Positions 1 through 14,921 of a stretch of 64,000 nucleotides of DNA are shown in pieces. Position 1 is the first letter of the stretch. Every line of letters begins with the position of its first letter. The notes beneath the pieces were generated by a model. It was not told the origin of the DNA, made no database searches, and was given only the letters and a program-made list of their open reading frames with translations. The DNA is taken from NCBI RefSeq assembly GCF_022201045.2, contig NC_068561.1, positions 25,240,501 through 25,304,500 of the forward strand, given 5' to 3'. Made by a program: the position numbers and the translations under genes. The DNA comes from Citrus sinensis (lineage: Eukaryota; Streptophyta; Magnoliopsida; Sapindales; Rutaceae).

Positions 1-499
1 AATTGTCTCAGTTAGTATTAACTGCCTTAATGCAATCCCTTCATACATTGTGGTTGTATACAAACAGAGCTGCAAACTGCATCATTGATCTCCAGCAGAA
101 GTTGTGCTCTCAGAGAGTTCACTGTACTATATCGGAACCCTCGTTCATTTAAATTGAGAATCCCACTTAGTCCGTGTACCATTTAGTCAAATACGCGTAA
201 TATGCCCCAAAATTTTGTGAACACGTTGGTTACGTCGTTGGATGAACTTCAAAAAGAAGAAATGGCCGGAGACCTTGACTTTGACCTTATAATTACGTGG
301 CACTGAATGACTGCACAGCTGGCCATGATGATTAATCTGTGATTTTACAGGTTATTTTTCCTGGAAACCGCACGAGGAGTAGTAGTGTTTCCTACTAATG
401 ATATATAAACTTCATTATAAATGCTTAGCAAGTTGCTAAAGATAGCTGATTCAGCTAGAATATGGAGTTGCTATCCTCCAATTTAAAGACAAAAGTGAC
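1..499. other. upstream spacer of RLK pseudogene
   Basis: No gene, RNA or repeat is recognised here. The stretch is AT-rich and precedes the first recognisable residues of the receptor-kinase pseudogene. It may hold remnants of that gene's promoter, but no motif is clear enough to call. Confidence 0.4.
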
Positions 500-2726
500 A
501 TGTGCAACCCTTTTCAAATAATCATTGTTGCAGAATCTGTATTATCACCCATGGAGTTAGAAAGAGAAGCTCTTCTCAACAGCGGTTTGTGGCGCAATAC
601 AATTGCCAACAATAGTTCCGAATCTGATCACTGCAAGTGGGATGATGTAATTTTCAATACTAAAGGAGCATCACTTAGATATACGTAATTAATAAGAAAA
701 TAAGTGGGGAGCTAAGCCGACTCAACTTTTCTTTCTTTCCTAACCTGGAAATTCTCAATCTTGGCTACGGCTGTCTCACAGGTGAGCTATACCAATAATA
801 ACTTCATTGGCTATCCATTGGATCCCTTAATTAAAAAGATAGCTATTTTTAAATTTTTTTGAAATCTTTTTCTTCGATTTCGATACAATACGTACAATTC
901 CTTCAGACATTGGGAGTTTCCCTGAAGGAGCTGAATCTTGCAGCGAACAAGCTCGATGGTTCAATCCCTTCAACAACAGGTACATTAAACAACCTAATAC
1001 GCCTATATCTTTATCAGAACAAGCTTAGTGGTCAACTACCTCAGGAAATTTGTAATGCGAAGAATTTGATTGGAATTAGATATGGGGCATAACAACCTTA
1101 CTGGACCTATTCATTCCACTCCTTTTCTTTTAACCAAGCTGACGTACGTAAACCATCAATTTAATCGACTTTCTGGCCAAATACCAATGACGATTGGAGG
1201 CCTTTCCAAACTTAGTGGTTCAGTTCCATCAGAGATAGGCAATTGCTCCGGGTTGCTGAATGTAACCTTGAGCAACAACAGTTTAGACGGAACCATTCCT
1301 CTAGAGATGGGTAAGATTATATTCTTAGAATACTTGGATCTTTCCTATAATAACATTCCTGGTACAGTCCCTGAATTTATTAATAGAATAATGCCCGCAG
1401 ACTTAGTACATAATAATTTGGAGGAAGAAACTCCTACTACTTTTGGATATTCATCCCCTGCGCCTGCACCTGTCACTGTCCAAGGTACCGATGATTAATT
1501 TCAGTATTTCTCCTACACCATCACCTGCATCTCCACAACAGGAACCCAATAAGGTAATGATCCTCTTGATTTCAATTATTTTTCCAATCGCGGCATTTGT
1601 CGCCTTCTTAGCTCATGGAACCTTGTTTCTTCTTAGACGTAAGAACAAAAGAGCTGAGCTCACGTCAGGAGAAATCAAGAGTCAAGACAGAGATGCTTTC
1701 TCAATATGGAATTGTGATGGTAGAATTGCATTTGAAGAAATAATTAGAGCAACAGAGGATTTGATATCAGATATTGCATTGGAGCTGGATGTTACGGCAG
1801 CGTTTACAAAGCACGGCTGCCTAGTGGCAGAATATGGTTCAGAACAGGGGAGATCTGCTTTCTTCAAAAGTTTCCAGAATGAAGCGCATGTATTGTTTTT
1901 GTTTGCACAAAAGATACATGTTTTTGATTTGTCAGTACATGGAGTGGGGAAGCTTGTTTTGTGTTTTGCTCAATGATGATTAAGCTATGGAGTTGGATTG
2001 GACTACGTGGGTGAATATCCTCAGGCGTGTGGCACACGCTTTGGCTTACTTCCATCATGACTGCTGACCATCAATTGTCCACCGTGACATTTCAAGTAAC
2101 AACATTTTGTTAAACTCAGAATTTGAGGCATTTTTTGGTAATTTTGGCGTGGCTAGGCTTCTGAATTCCGACTCATCCAATAGAACTCTAATAGCAGGCA
2201 CTTACAGATACATTGCTCCAGGTGAACTAGTTCTTGTTATATCTTTCTTGTTTTCTTCATTTTCAACGACACCTACAATAATTAAACTTATATATATTTC
2301 TTTAAACTTTTGTTTTGATGTTGAACATGCCTACACCATGGTTATGACAGAGAAATGTGATGTTTACAGCTTTGGTGCGGTGACACTTGAATACTAATAG
2401 CAAAGCATCCCCAAGAAATCCTCTCTTTGTTTTCATCAACATCTGATCCACATATAACGTTAACCTATATATTAGACCAACGTATATCACCTCCAAAGAA
2501 GCAAAAGATTGTTCAGGATATTGCTCTTGCTTCAATAGTTGCTCTTGCGTGCTTGCAGTCCAAACCCAAGTCTGTACCTACAATGCAACGTGTGTCTCAA
2601 GAATTTCTTGTCCGGAAAACACCATTGGAACGACCTGCTCTTGAAGAAATTTCCATATCTGGACTTAGAAACCAGGGGATGTATTTGATTGATCACATCG
2701 ATGGATTTAATCAAGGAACAAAATGA
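500..2726 (+). pseudogene. LRR receptor-like kinase pseudogene
   Basis: This is the relic of a leucine-rich-repeat receptor kinase (a plasma-membrane Ser/Thr kinase of the MIK/LRR-XI-XII type). Pieces appear in the right order: an LRRNT segment (MELEREALLNSG, ~548-690), LRR blocks at ~915-1390, a membrane-spanning stretch after 1555, and juxtamembrane/kinase pieces to 2726. The kinase part keeps the HRD loop ([13 protein letters not shown], ~2074-2112), but a TGA stop lies four codons upstream of it, at ~2062-2064. The DFG motif reads NFG (~2140), and APE is interrupted at an intron-like GT around 2221. The subdomain IX sequence (EKCDVYSFG) reads on in frame only to ~2390, then needs a frame change to continue as [10 protein letters not shown]. 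With several stops and frame changes plus loss of the DFG aspartate, this is a dead copy, not a pseudokinase gene. The family is confident; the subfamily is not. Confidence 0.85.
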
Positions 2727-2918
2727 GTCTTTCTCCTCAATAAAAACACGTTGCAATAGTATAATATAAAATTTTATTGCTTTTTATATTATTTTCAGCA
2801 AATCTCCACTTGAGAACAAGAACAAAAAATAAAAACAGTACAACAGTGCAAGAGGACGTAGCTACTAGCTGCCCACAAATCAAGCATTTATTATTGTAGA
2901 AATAAGTGACAACATATG

Positions 2919-3740
2919 TGTTGGTGGTAAATTTTGTGGGGAATGACAAATGTAGAGAAATACAACAATAATGGTGAAACTTTATTATGTAAAATAATGT
3001 GTTTACAACTAACTCTGTATGTAGGAAGAAACTGCAGAAATTTTGTGTGCTTTAAGGCACGTTACAAATGTCGCTTTCCTTAAGACGTTATTTGCCCCCA
3101 CCAATTGAGTGATGCACATGGGTTAAGCAAATACGCCTCCAGGATACAATGAAGCACTTGTTTGTTTGCTTGCGTTGTGCATCGACGAAAGCAAACTAGA
3201 ATACTCTTGAATGTTGCAAGCCTACCAAGAAATAATATATTGTTCCTGCAGAAAACAATATATTGGAATGTGAATGCACAAAAGAAATGGGTGTTTTGTG
3301 TTGAGATTCGTACTAGAAAGGAATGTTAAGAAAAGAGTGGTGTAGGATCATTCATTTCATGTTTAAATGGCTTAAACATGACCCCTATTTATAGATATAC
3401 TTGTGCCCCCTCATTTGGGTTATCATCTTTCATGATACCCCTTCATTCATGGCCATTGGATCTAGATTTGATTTTAATCAATGGTCCAAATTGAACCATC
3501 ACCATTTCAAATGAAATGTCACCATGAAATGATGCATCTCTAAGTGAAATGTTGCCATGAAAAGTTATATCATTTAGTAAAAGGATATATTTTCTACAAG
3601 ACACAATTAAATGGACATGTCCTTACAACAAGACATCATTTAATTAGACAAGTCTTTAGTGAAAGGTACCTTTTCTATAAGGCACAATTAATAGGACATG
3701 TCTTTACCATAAGACACAATTATTTTGAAAATTTCCAACA
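2919..3740. mobile_element. solo LTR (822 bp) with 5 bp TSD
   Basis: The segment starts TGTTGG and ends CCAACA, a perfect 6 bp terminal inverted repeat of LTR type. It is flanked by the direct repeat ATATG at 2914-2918 and 3741-3745. A TATA-like CTATTTATAGATATAC lies near 3383. No retroviral genes are present, so this is a solo LTR left by LTR-LTR recombination. The termini look copia-like, but no internal domain proves the superfamily. Its right end is 21 bp from the stop codon of the O-methyltransferase gene, so that gene's 3' UTR and polyadenylation must run into it. Confidence 0.8.
3574..3738. repeat. two imperfect ~82 bp tandem copies inside the solo LTR
   Basis: Copies start at ~3574 (TTAGTAAAAGG) and ~3656 (TTAGTGAAAGG). 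Each holds the order TTTTCTA..AGACACAATTA..GGACATGTC..A.AAGACA. They belong to the LTR described above. Confidence 0.55.
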
Positions 3741-3761
3741 ATATGTCTATAATTTATTGAA

Positions 3762-5256
3762 CTATTTATAGAACTCCATGACCCAGGAGTTACAGACAAA
3801 GCATAGGAATCTAATGCCACTAAATCCAGCTGCAGTTGCCAGGTTGATGAATTCATGTTTGGTTCGCACCTTTCCTCTGGGAGAATGAGTTAACATAAAC
3901 ACATCAATTTGGGAATTTGCTTTTGATGTAGCGCTATTCTCTGGCAATTCTGGAAGTACTGCCTCCACAACAATTAATTTACCGTCTTCCTTACTAATAC
4001 TTTCGTAGCAATTCTTCAGCAACTTCAAGCAATGTTCATCGCTCCAAGCGTGTAGGATCGACTGCAAATTAAATACGAGTTTACAGCATTGGTATTATAT
4101 TCAAGAACAGTTTCATTAATTACTGTATGCAAATTAAATTTGAATCATCTCACCTTCATAAAAATGGCATCACCTTTCGGAACACTTTGGAACATATCTC
4201 CCCCTATATGTTCCACCCCTGCAAGAAATTACATAGAATTTCTGCCAGGTGAGAGCCAAGCAATAACGTTTAACAAAATGTAGCATATATTTAAGGTTAT
4301 TTAAATTAAGCTTCTCTACAACATATCGATGAATATATATCATAATTAATACCAGGATCGTTTTGGGCATGTTGTACAACATGAGGCAAGTCGAAATTGA
4401 TGCCCATAATATGGGGATATTTGGATATGATAGACTTGAGAGTAATGCCAAGATTGCCACCAACGTCGACTAGCTGCTTGATGTGATCGAAACCCTTGTA
4501 AGCCTCTAGGATTTTTTTTATATCTAGACAGGTTTTACTATTATTTGCTGTGTTGAAAACTTCATTGAACCTGGGGTCAACTTTCGGGTATTCAAATGCG
4601 TTCATTCCATGAACTCGATCAAATGGAACTCCCCCTTCAACGATAGCATCTTTCAGTTGATACCTAAACGATCATGTCAATCAATGTAACATCGATTACT
4701 AATATATTCCAGAATAAGGTAGGCTCCATTTGGTGACAGCAAGGCTGCCGCATGGTAATACGAAATCGACTAACCGAGCCTTAATTAATTTTCAATTAAC
4801 AAACAAAAAATTGAAAAAAGAAAAGAAAAAGAAAAAGAATTGAACTGACCAGGAATCCAAGAAAACCTTGTCATTCATGAAGGCTGCCAAGGCATTCAAT
4901 GGCGCCACACCATCTTGATTAGGCACGAAGTATTTGGATACCAGAGCGAGGCTGTAAACCAGCACTCCACAAAAAACAGAGCAATCAAGCACAGAGTGGG
5001 TGGCAAGAACCCTCAGGATTCTGTCAAGCATCACGGGGGCATCTTGGTTTTTGGACTGGATTCGGGCAGCAATCTCTGAAGCGGAAAGTTTGGCTCCTTC
5101 ACCGGCTTTGGCTATAACCTCAAAAATGCCAAGCTCTATTGCTCCTCGGATGCTCATTGGTAGCGCTATGCTTGTTGTCAGTTGCATGGCTTTTGCATAT
5201 GCCTCTTCTTCTGTATTCATTTTGGGTGAGGTTTCGGTTTCCGTTAAAGAAGCCAT
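3762..5256 (-). CDS. caffeic acid 3-O-methyltransferase-like protein
   Basis: SAM-dependent small-molecule O-methyltransferase of the plant COMT family (lignin, flavonoid or alkaloid methylation; cytosolic). Model on the minus strand: join(3762..4061,4154..4218,4353..4663,4850..5256). All four exons have GT-AG borders and frames close exactly to 360 aa, the usual COMT length (~360-370). The N-terminal dimerisation domain is residues ~1-120 (AMQLTTSIALPMSIRGAIEL). The SAM-binding loop is VDVGGNLG (exon 2) and the catalytic-His region is LHAWSDEHC at the start of exon 4. Two substitutions stand out against alfalfa COMT numbering from memory: the residue after the catalytic His is Ala rather than Asp, and the acidic residue in GKERT (Glu329) is Val (GKVRT). 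The other catalytic Glu is kept (VVEAVLP). A minus-strand TATAAATAG lies ~45 bp upstream of the ATG (5298-5306). The substrate cannot be inferred. Confidence 0.88.
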
Positions 5257-5297
5257 TCTCTTCTTGCTTCTGTAACATTTTCTGTCAGTTTAATCGC

Positions 5298-5306
5298 CTA
5301 TTTATA
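5298..5306 (-). promoter_or_regulatory. TATA box of the O-methyltransferase gene
   Basis: On the minus strand the bases read TATAAATAG, 42-50 bp before the ATG at 5256. This implies a short 5' UTR of roughly 15-20 nt. Upstream, ACGTGTATAC at ~5471 and AACACGTGTA at ~5627 contain G-box/ABRE-like cores. Confidence 0.55.
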
Positions 5307-5339
5307 GAACGAGAGCCAATCATTAAATATTTTATTTTC

Positions 5340-5821
5340 TGACTAGTCTTTTTAGATGTTTGTTGAAGTTTGTTCCTCTGTCCAATCGAGTTATTTACAT
5401 GAAGGAGAAACTCCAATATTTAGCGAGCGATAGCCGGTGCAGTAAAAAGATCAACGTTATATTCAATACACGTGTATACGTTATCGCCCCACACACGCCC
5501 CATGCTTTCTCTCACACATACACACTCACACACACGAACGCAACATACGCACACGCGCACAATTTTTTTTATTGATTATTTCAAGCGAGAATGAACTAAA
5601 AGACAAAGTTATATTCAATACACGTAACACGTGTATGTTATCTTCTGTACATGAAAATTTGATTTTTTTTAATTTATATAAAAAATAGTTTTTCATTTTC
5701 TCTCAAGTATGTCTCTACATCAATTTCCGCTAAAAATATTATTTTATAGTTAAGTTACTCTTATATCGATACCTTTAAAATCTGATATTAAATCAGTAAT
5801 TCATTATTTTAATTAGAGTTA
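5340..5821. other. COMT upstream region with CA-rich simple repeat
   Basis: No gene. CA-rich simple sequence (~5508-5560) and two direct copies of TTATATTCAATACACGT (~5458 and ~5611) are visible. A segment starting at ~5570 (TGATTATTTCAAGCGA) recurs at ~7625. Confidence 0.45.
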
Positions 5822-6428
5822 GGTATCGTTTGTTTTTTTGTCTGAAATCTGAATAAACTTAAATTAGTCTTAATTCTGAAAAGATCTGAATGTCTGAATC
5901 TGAATAATATGTTTATTTTTTTGTCTGAATCTCGAAAAATAAATATTAAGTTGTTTATTTTTTTCAACTTAAAAAGATGAAAATATATACTTTTACATTT
6001 GTATCCTTATTAAATTTGAATGTCAAATAAATAATATATTAAATACCACAATATTTTAACATTTATAAGTAAAATTATATTCAAGTGAATACATAATTAT
6101 TTTAGAATTTTAATATATAAAATACCATAAATTTTAAATTTTATCGTATTTAATATAAGAAAGAAAAAACATGGATATTTTTATGTGGGGTAAATATCTA
6201 TGGGTGAGTTTTGAGATAGACATGAAAAATAAATTATAAAGTAAGGATATTTTTTACATTAGTAAGTAATTGACTTAATTCATATTTCTCCATTAAATAA
6301 AAAGCTAAAAAAATTGATTTATTTTATTAAGTCAAAATTATCTAAAAAGTCTCATTAAGTTATAAAAACAAACACCTCTAATTAACTTAAGCCACTTTAA
6401 ATTATTAAGTTAAAAAACAAACGCCACC
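5822..6428. mobile_element. 607 bp MITE with TTA target duplication
   Basis: The termini are inverted: the left end reads GGTATCGTTTGTTTTTT, and the right end, on the other strand, reads GGTGGCGTTTGTTTTTT. Both sides are flanked by TTA (5819-5821 and 6429-6431). A 3 bp TTA duplication and no coding capacity point to a PIF/Harbinger-type MITE. Sub-terminal TTAAGT/ACTTAA motifs recur in both halves. Confidence 0.75.
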
Positions 6429-6431
6429 TTA

Positions 6432-8115
6432 GTATCTTATTTTATTAAGTATATGTATTTTATTTAGAGAGAGATTCTTAACAGCACATTACTTGATGTA
6501 TATACACTTTTACTCAAAATATATGTAATAAGTTTATAAATTAGTCTGGGGTAATCAAAGATCCTGAAAGGATTATATCAGCTAACAAGGTAATGAAGCC
6601 GGTGAGGTTGATACAACTCTTGCTTTGCTCATTGCGGTGATAAGTTGCCTGCTTTCGCGCGTAATGGAACAAGAATCGAATCGCGCACACCTTGTATAAT
6701 ATTTACATGTTTTACCCTTAATTATATATTTATTATTTGATTATTATTTTATTTATTATTTTTATTTAATTGAATTATTTTATTAAGTAGAAAAATAATT
6801 GGAGATCATGAATAAAAAATACGTGAAAAAATTCAATTTGGAAAGCATGAAAGATTAATTGAATTTGAAAGCAATTAGGCATACATATATGTGGAATTCA
6901 AGTTGAGGAAAACCGAAGCCAATAAATTAATTCATCCATGCACATGCAGACAAAGAAGCTCATAGCCATCAGGTGGAGATTAAAGTAGAAATTGAATTTA
7001 ACTCAATTTGGCGGCTTCACCTTTTTGCATCGTAACAACTGGAATAAAAAATCTTAAAGGATTTAACTATAGAGGCGGCTGCTTGCCTTACAAGAATTAC
7101 AATTCAATTTTGACAAGAATTCGGCCAAGTAGCATTACATAAATAGAAGCCAAAGAGGTAGATCGCGGAAGACAGAGAGGGAGAGCAGTGGCAGCAGCAA
7201 TCCAATTTTCCTGTGGCTGATCTTATTTTATTTATTTTTTATTGCTCCTTATTTAAGTATATCTAACTAATTTTTTTATATGAGACTAAGGATGAAAACC
7301 CATTCAATAAAATAATTATTTACTAAGTTTCCCATTCTGTAATGAACAAAGAGACATTTTGATTTTGTAAACTAAGTTACAAAATTGACCCTGATGGTAA
7401 CAATCAAAGCAAAGTTTGTTTAAGTCTAGGGGTGGTTAGTGTGATTTTGAATAGAAAATCCATCTAAGTGTGGGTTGGACATAGTTGAAGGTAAGATAGT
7501 GAAAATCACCCTTTTGATGACATATCCCAAAACTCGTGGTCATTGCACTTACCAGTAAAGGGGAAAAAAAATAACTTCAATGGATAAATAAAAGTCTTTG
7601 CTGATCCAAATTAAACCAATTCTCGTTGATTATTTCAAGCGAAAATGAAGTTACATTCAATATCGTTAAGAATTTTTTTTTAAAAATAAATGACGATGCT
7701 AATGAATCTAGAGTGAACATAGGATTAATTATATCAAGTTGACAAGGTCATGAAACCTGTGAGTTTGATACAAATTAATGAAGTTAACAATGTACTCCTG
7801 CCGAATTTGCTTATTGGGTTTCAGTCACTTGCTCTTGCATAATTGAACTCACAGCTAGCTTAGTAAATATATGAATGAGCACTTGCAACTTTATACTTAA
7901 TAAAGGCTAATTTGAACTTAATTAGAAAACTTAAGCCTAGCTATGTTTCTATTAATAGGCTTAGGATGAAGAAGTGAATCCAAAGTTCTTTTTCAAGTTT
8001 AAGTTTCAGATATATAAAGATTCCCCTTTCAAAAAAAAAAAAAAAAGATATGTAAAGATTCCAATTAAAGCAATAATAAAATTAACTTAGGATTTTTGCA
8101 CCATCTTATACTCTA
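6432..8115. other. AT-rich spacer with diverged duplicate of 5.57-6.68 kb
   Basis: No coding region. The text at ~6565-6665 (AGGATTATATCA, then a GATACAA..GCTTATTG-like stretch, then TAATGGAAC) has a diverged copy at ~7720-7850. The sequence at ~5570 is also echoed at ~7625. This suggests an old local duplication of the COMT upstream region. A short poly-A tract lies at 8033-8046. Confidence 0.4.
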
Positions 8116-8118
8116 CGG

Positions 8119-9172
8119 AGGTATTTGGCACCCCTCATTAATTCTCATTGCATTAGCTAAACATGGGTTGCATTACAATCCCATATTTGGCTGAGGCAAG
8201 TGGCTGCATTAGCCAAAACCAACTGTGAGTAGGGCAATTGGGTTTAGCTAACGCGGCCACAGTCGCATTAGTTAGTTTCTCTCTCTTTTTTTTTTTTTAC
8301 ACTTTATAATAATTATAAATAAATATAATTTTTAAATATAATATAATATTAATTTTTATTATATTAAAAATATAACTAAATAATGTATTATTTAATTATA
8401 TTATAATAATTAATATATATATATATATAATTGATTAATATTTAATAATTTAATATAATTAATGATAAATATTTATATAAAAATATAATATAAAATAATT
8501 AATTTTATATAATTGAATATAACTAATAATAAAAATGTAAATATGAATAATATTAATTTAAAATTAATTATTAGAGAGGATGATATAAAATATTATTATA
8601 TACTACAAAACTCTCTTTTGGATTATTTAGCACAATTCATTTTGCTAGTGAATATGTTACAACAATTGTATCACTTTATTATTTGTGGTATGTATAAACT
8701 TTTATTTTATCATCCTAAAATGACTTTTGAACTAATCTTATAGGTTTTAACTATTTATTTATGTTGTTATATTATTCATAGATTATTTGATTAAATTATT
8801 TGCTTTGATCTTTATTTCATAGGTTATTATATTTAGAAAATACTGAAAATAAATGTTATACTTTAAAAAATTTGAGGGTATAAGCTTTGATCTTTATGAA
8901 GAATTATGATTTTTTTAATATTTATAATAAAAAATATTAAATTTCTAAAATTTAAGACTTCTATGTTTAGTATTTTTCTAAGTACTAATGAATATTATTT
9001 TCTAAATATATAATTTAAATTAATCACAAAAAAATTAATATAATACATTGCAAAACCAAACATAGTATAATTAAAAATTAATATAATGCAATATAGTACC
9101 AAATATTGTATGATATTTTTATAATACAGTGCTAATAGAATACAATATATTATAATACAGTGTGTCAAACAC
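8119..9172. mobile_element. probable degenerate TIR DNA transposon
   Basis: The left end GTATTTGGCAC and the right end GTGTCAAACAC (inverted: GTGTTTGACAC) pair with about 9 of 11 matches, and weaker similarity continues inward. The interior is extremely AT-rich and codes for nothing recognisable. No clear target duplication is seen, so the borders and the class are uncertain. Confidence 0.35.
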
Positions 9173-12354
<3,182 letters not shown>

Positions 12355-13190
12355 ATTAGAACCGATGAAAGTTGAAGATACTGCAATTTGTTTTATGGAA
12401 CATACTTTTAAATAGTCAAGTGTCATGATAATGCCTAGGAACAGTAGTAGTAGGATTTAGTTTTATGTTGACTCACTTCATGCTTTGTTATGTGTAATTT
12501 CATAGTTTTAACTTTAATATAATCTCTCATTAATTGATGTTGAGTTCTTTTATTGCCACTTTCTCTTCTGACGTTTTTGTGGACAATCTTTATAAAAATT
12601 AAACACCATCACAAATTTTATAAAATTCCATAATCCATGTTAACGTCAAAATTTGGACAGAAGAATCTTCCCAACCATAGGACAATTGCTTTTTTTTTTG
12701 TTTTGTTTTTGTTTAAACTACTACTGAAGTAATGATATATAATAAAACTGCAAGAATAAGTGGTAAAGGCCTTTTTTTCAGGAAGCAAAATGGCAATCTT
12801 CCATATTTGCATTATCTCTCATCCTTAAGTCCTCACATCTTCTTCAGCAAAGTTAGACCGAGCACATGATATATTGAAATGCAACGAACCTGATAACTTA
12901 TAGTTGAAATATCTGTTATTGGCTTGTTGCCAATATTACTATTGCAACTATTAATTAAGTTGTCAATTTCCCCACGCCAGATGATGGTCCATTGAGCTCG
13001 ACTCATTTAGTTGTCATTTTTCCAGAGACTAGTTTAGCTAAAGGATTGCGTAAGTTTCGATCGTACGGTGGTCTCGGAATTTCTGGGGCGAAAGTACTAT
13101 ATTGCCCAGGCATGTTATAAAAATTAAAATTATCCTACATCCAATAGCATTGATGTTTGTTAGACGTAATCTTAGCTGATAATGTGAAAA
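12355..13190. other. CDC48 3' region and spacer
   Basis: Contains the presumed CDC48 3' UTR (T-rich, to ~12550) and then non-coding spacer with a short poly-T at ~12690. No gene or repeat is recognised. Confidence 0.45.
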
Positions 13191-14098
13191 ATATCTTTAT
13201 GTAAAGAGTCGAAAGTGATGTGCTAATTCTCACAAAGAGAGCGGCTCTCAATCTTGATTATCAGAATTTCCCTAAGAAGCCTACATGGTTGGTTGAGTTG
13301 ACTGTTTATGATTTGATTGGTCTTCCATTAAAGTCTTCCTTTTAAGTTAACAAGATCATAAATAGTCAACACAGATATGCTCTTCCGGTGTTGTTGACCA
13401 TTCTAGTAGATAAATGTAGAGGGACAGTCACCAGTGTTCCTAGCGATTCTCCAGATGATTATATGGCGTTACATGTTTTGAAAGCAGCCACTCGCTGCTA
13501 CCATATAGAAGCTCACGGATCTAACTCAACACAAAAGTTAATTCAAGAATTCAAGAGTTGAGGGTTATAGTTATCACTCTAATTTGCCCTCATTATGCAG
13601 AGCATGTCTTGAGGAGATTCTGAAGAAGGATGGCTTTGCAGTGAAAGGAGGCTGGCCAACAGCTGGGAATCATGATCTGACCTCAAGAGTGCCAATAAGT
13701 ATTTGCAGGATTCAATTGTTTCGATAAGGAATCTGCTCCGGACGCAAAATTCTGGGATCAAAGAAGGCCAACAAGAAAGAGGCTCCAGTTACAACGCTGA
13801 GTGACGACAAATTGAAGGGATTGGTATATGTGAATGAGAAATTTGATGGATTGGAAGCAGAGTGCTTGAGGAAACTGCAGAGCAAATTTGGTGATAGTAT
13901 CATCAAATTTGCTCCAGAAAAGGAGGTGTTGAAGGCAATGCAGAATATATCTGTTGGTCAGGCTGCAAACTTTAGACAGGCTCAAAAGCGTTTTATGCCT
14001 TTCTTGAAGTCCAAGATGGATGAGGCCAAAAAAATGGGGCCTTAGGCCTTGGATTTAAAGCTCCCATTTCGGGAGATTGAGGTCCCTCAGGGGAACTT
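13190..14098 (+). pseudogene. cytosolic leucyl-tRNA synthetase pseudogene, 5' part
   Basis: Broken pieces resemble plant cytosolic LeuRS in the correct order. The segment around 13205-13340 reads like RAALNLDYQNF..VELTVYDLIGLPLKS. Near 13430 comes [16 protein letters not shown], the editing-domain signature. The C-terminal extension follows: GGWPTAGNHDLTSRV near 13650, then an open stretch (13812-14045) with NEKFDGLEAECLRKLQSKFG and SVGQAANFRQAQ, then LDLKLPFREIEVPQGN to 14098. Stops and frame changes separate the blocks, and the large catalytic middle is missing. The frame is interrupted at 14098 by a Mutator-like insertion and resumes at 16502. Confidence 0.8.
14090..14098. repeat. 9 bp target-site duplication, left copy (GGGGAACTT)
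   Basis: Identical to 16502-16510. The two copies bracket 14099-16501, and the pseudogene reading continues across them. Nine bases is the hallmark length for Mutator-superfamily insertions. Confidence 0.85.
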
Positions 14099-14624
14099 GG
14101 GATTTTTAATTAAATACCCTTTAATAGTTTTAAAATTATTTAAATATTTCTTCCTTTTTTTTATTTTTATGGATACCCTAACAAATGTGAGCAAAGTCGG
14201 AAATACCCTTAATGAATGCATCAAATTTACTCAATGAATTGTCTTCATATTTCTTTCCTCATTTCTTTCACCAAAATCTATTTTTGCTGCCGATTCTTTC
14301 AAAATCTCTTAGAATCTCTCAAAATCTCTCATAACTTCTTACACAAATACAATTATGTATTCATTTCTTTAACACCCACTCTTTCTTTAAAGGTGCATTG
14401 CTTATTAAACAACCCAATAAGGTATGTTAATGTTGTTGGGTTTTAAATTTTTTTAATTTTTAGGAAAATTTAGAAATTTTCCTCACATTACAATGTTTTA
14501 TTTTCACCATTTTTTCTTATACATAGAAATATATGCGATGTATGTTGTTTAATTATTTTTTTCAGCAATATAACTTATTTATGGCGAAAATATTTCAAGT
14601 CGTGCATTCTTTTGATACCGTGTA

Positions 14625-14873
14625 CGTCATATAGTTAGTCATGTAGGTCGTGTAAGTAATATAGTCGTGTAAGTCGTGTAGGTCACGTAAGAAATATAGT
14701 CATGTAGGTCATGTAAGAAATATAGTCGTGTAGGTCATGTAAAAAATATAGTCGTGTAAGTCGTGTAAGTAATATAGTCGTGTAAGTAATATAGTCGTGT
14801 AAGTCGTGTAAGTAATATAGTCGTGTAAGTCGTGTAAGTAATATAGTCGTGTAGGTCATGTAGGTCGTGTAGT
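14625..14873 (+). repeat. minisatellite of GTCGTGTAAGTAATATA-type units
   Basis: Units such as ATAGTCGTGTAAGTCGTGTA recur about 12 times with variants (GTCATGTAGG, GTCGTGTAAG). The array lies inside the Mutator-like element, directly before its transposase remnant. Confidence 0.8.
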
Positions 14874-14921
14874 TACTTGTATATGAAATTTAATATTATT
14901 ATTTTTATTGTATCATCAGAT

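Noticed and set aside
5139-5342. Plus-strand ORFs over COMT exon 1
   Set aside because: Antisense shadow of the real exon.
8380-8560. Replication-origin or matrix-attachment signal in the AT-rich tract
   Set aside because: Only base composition supports it; the tract sits inside a probable TIR element.
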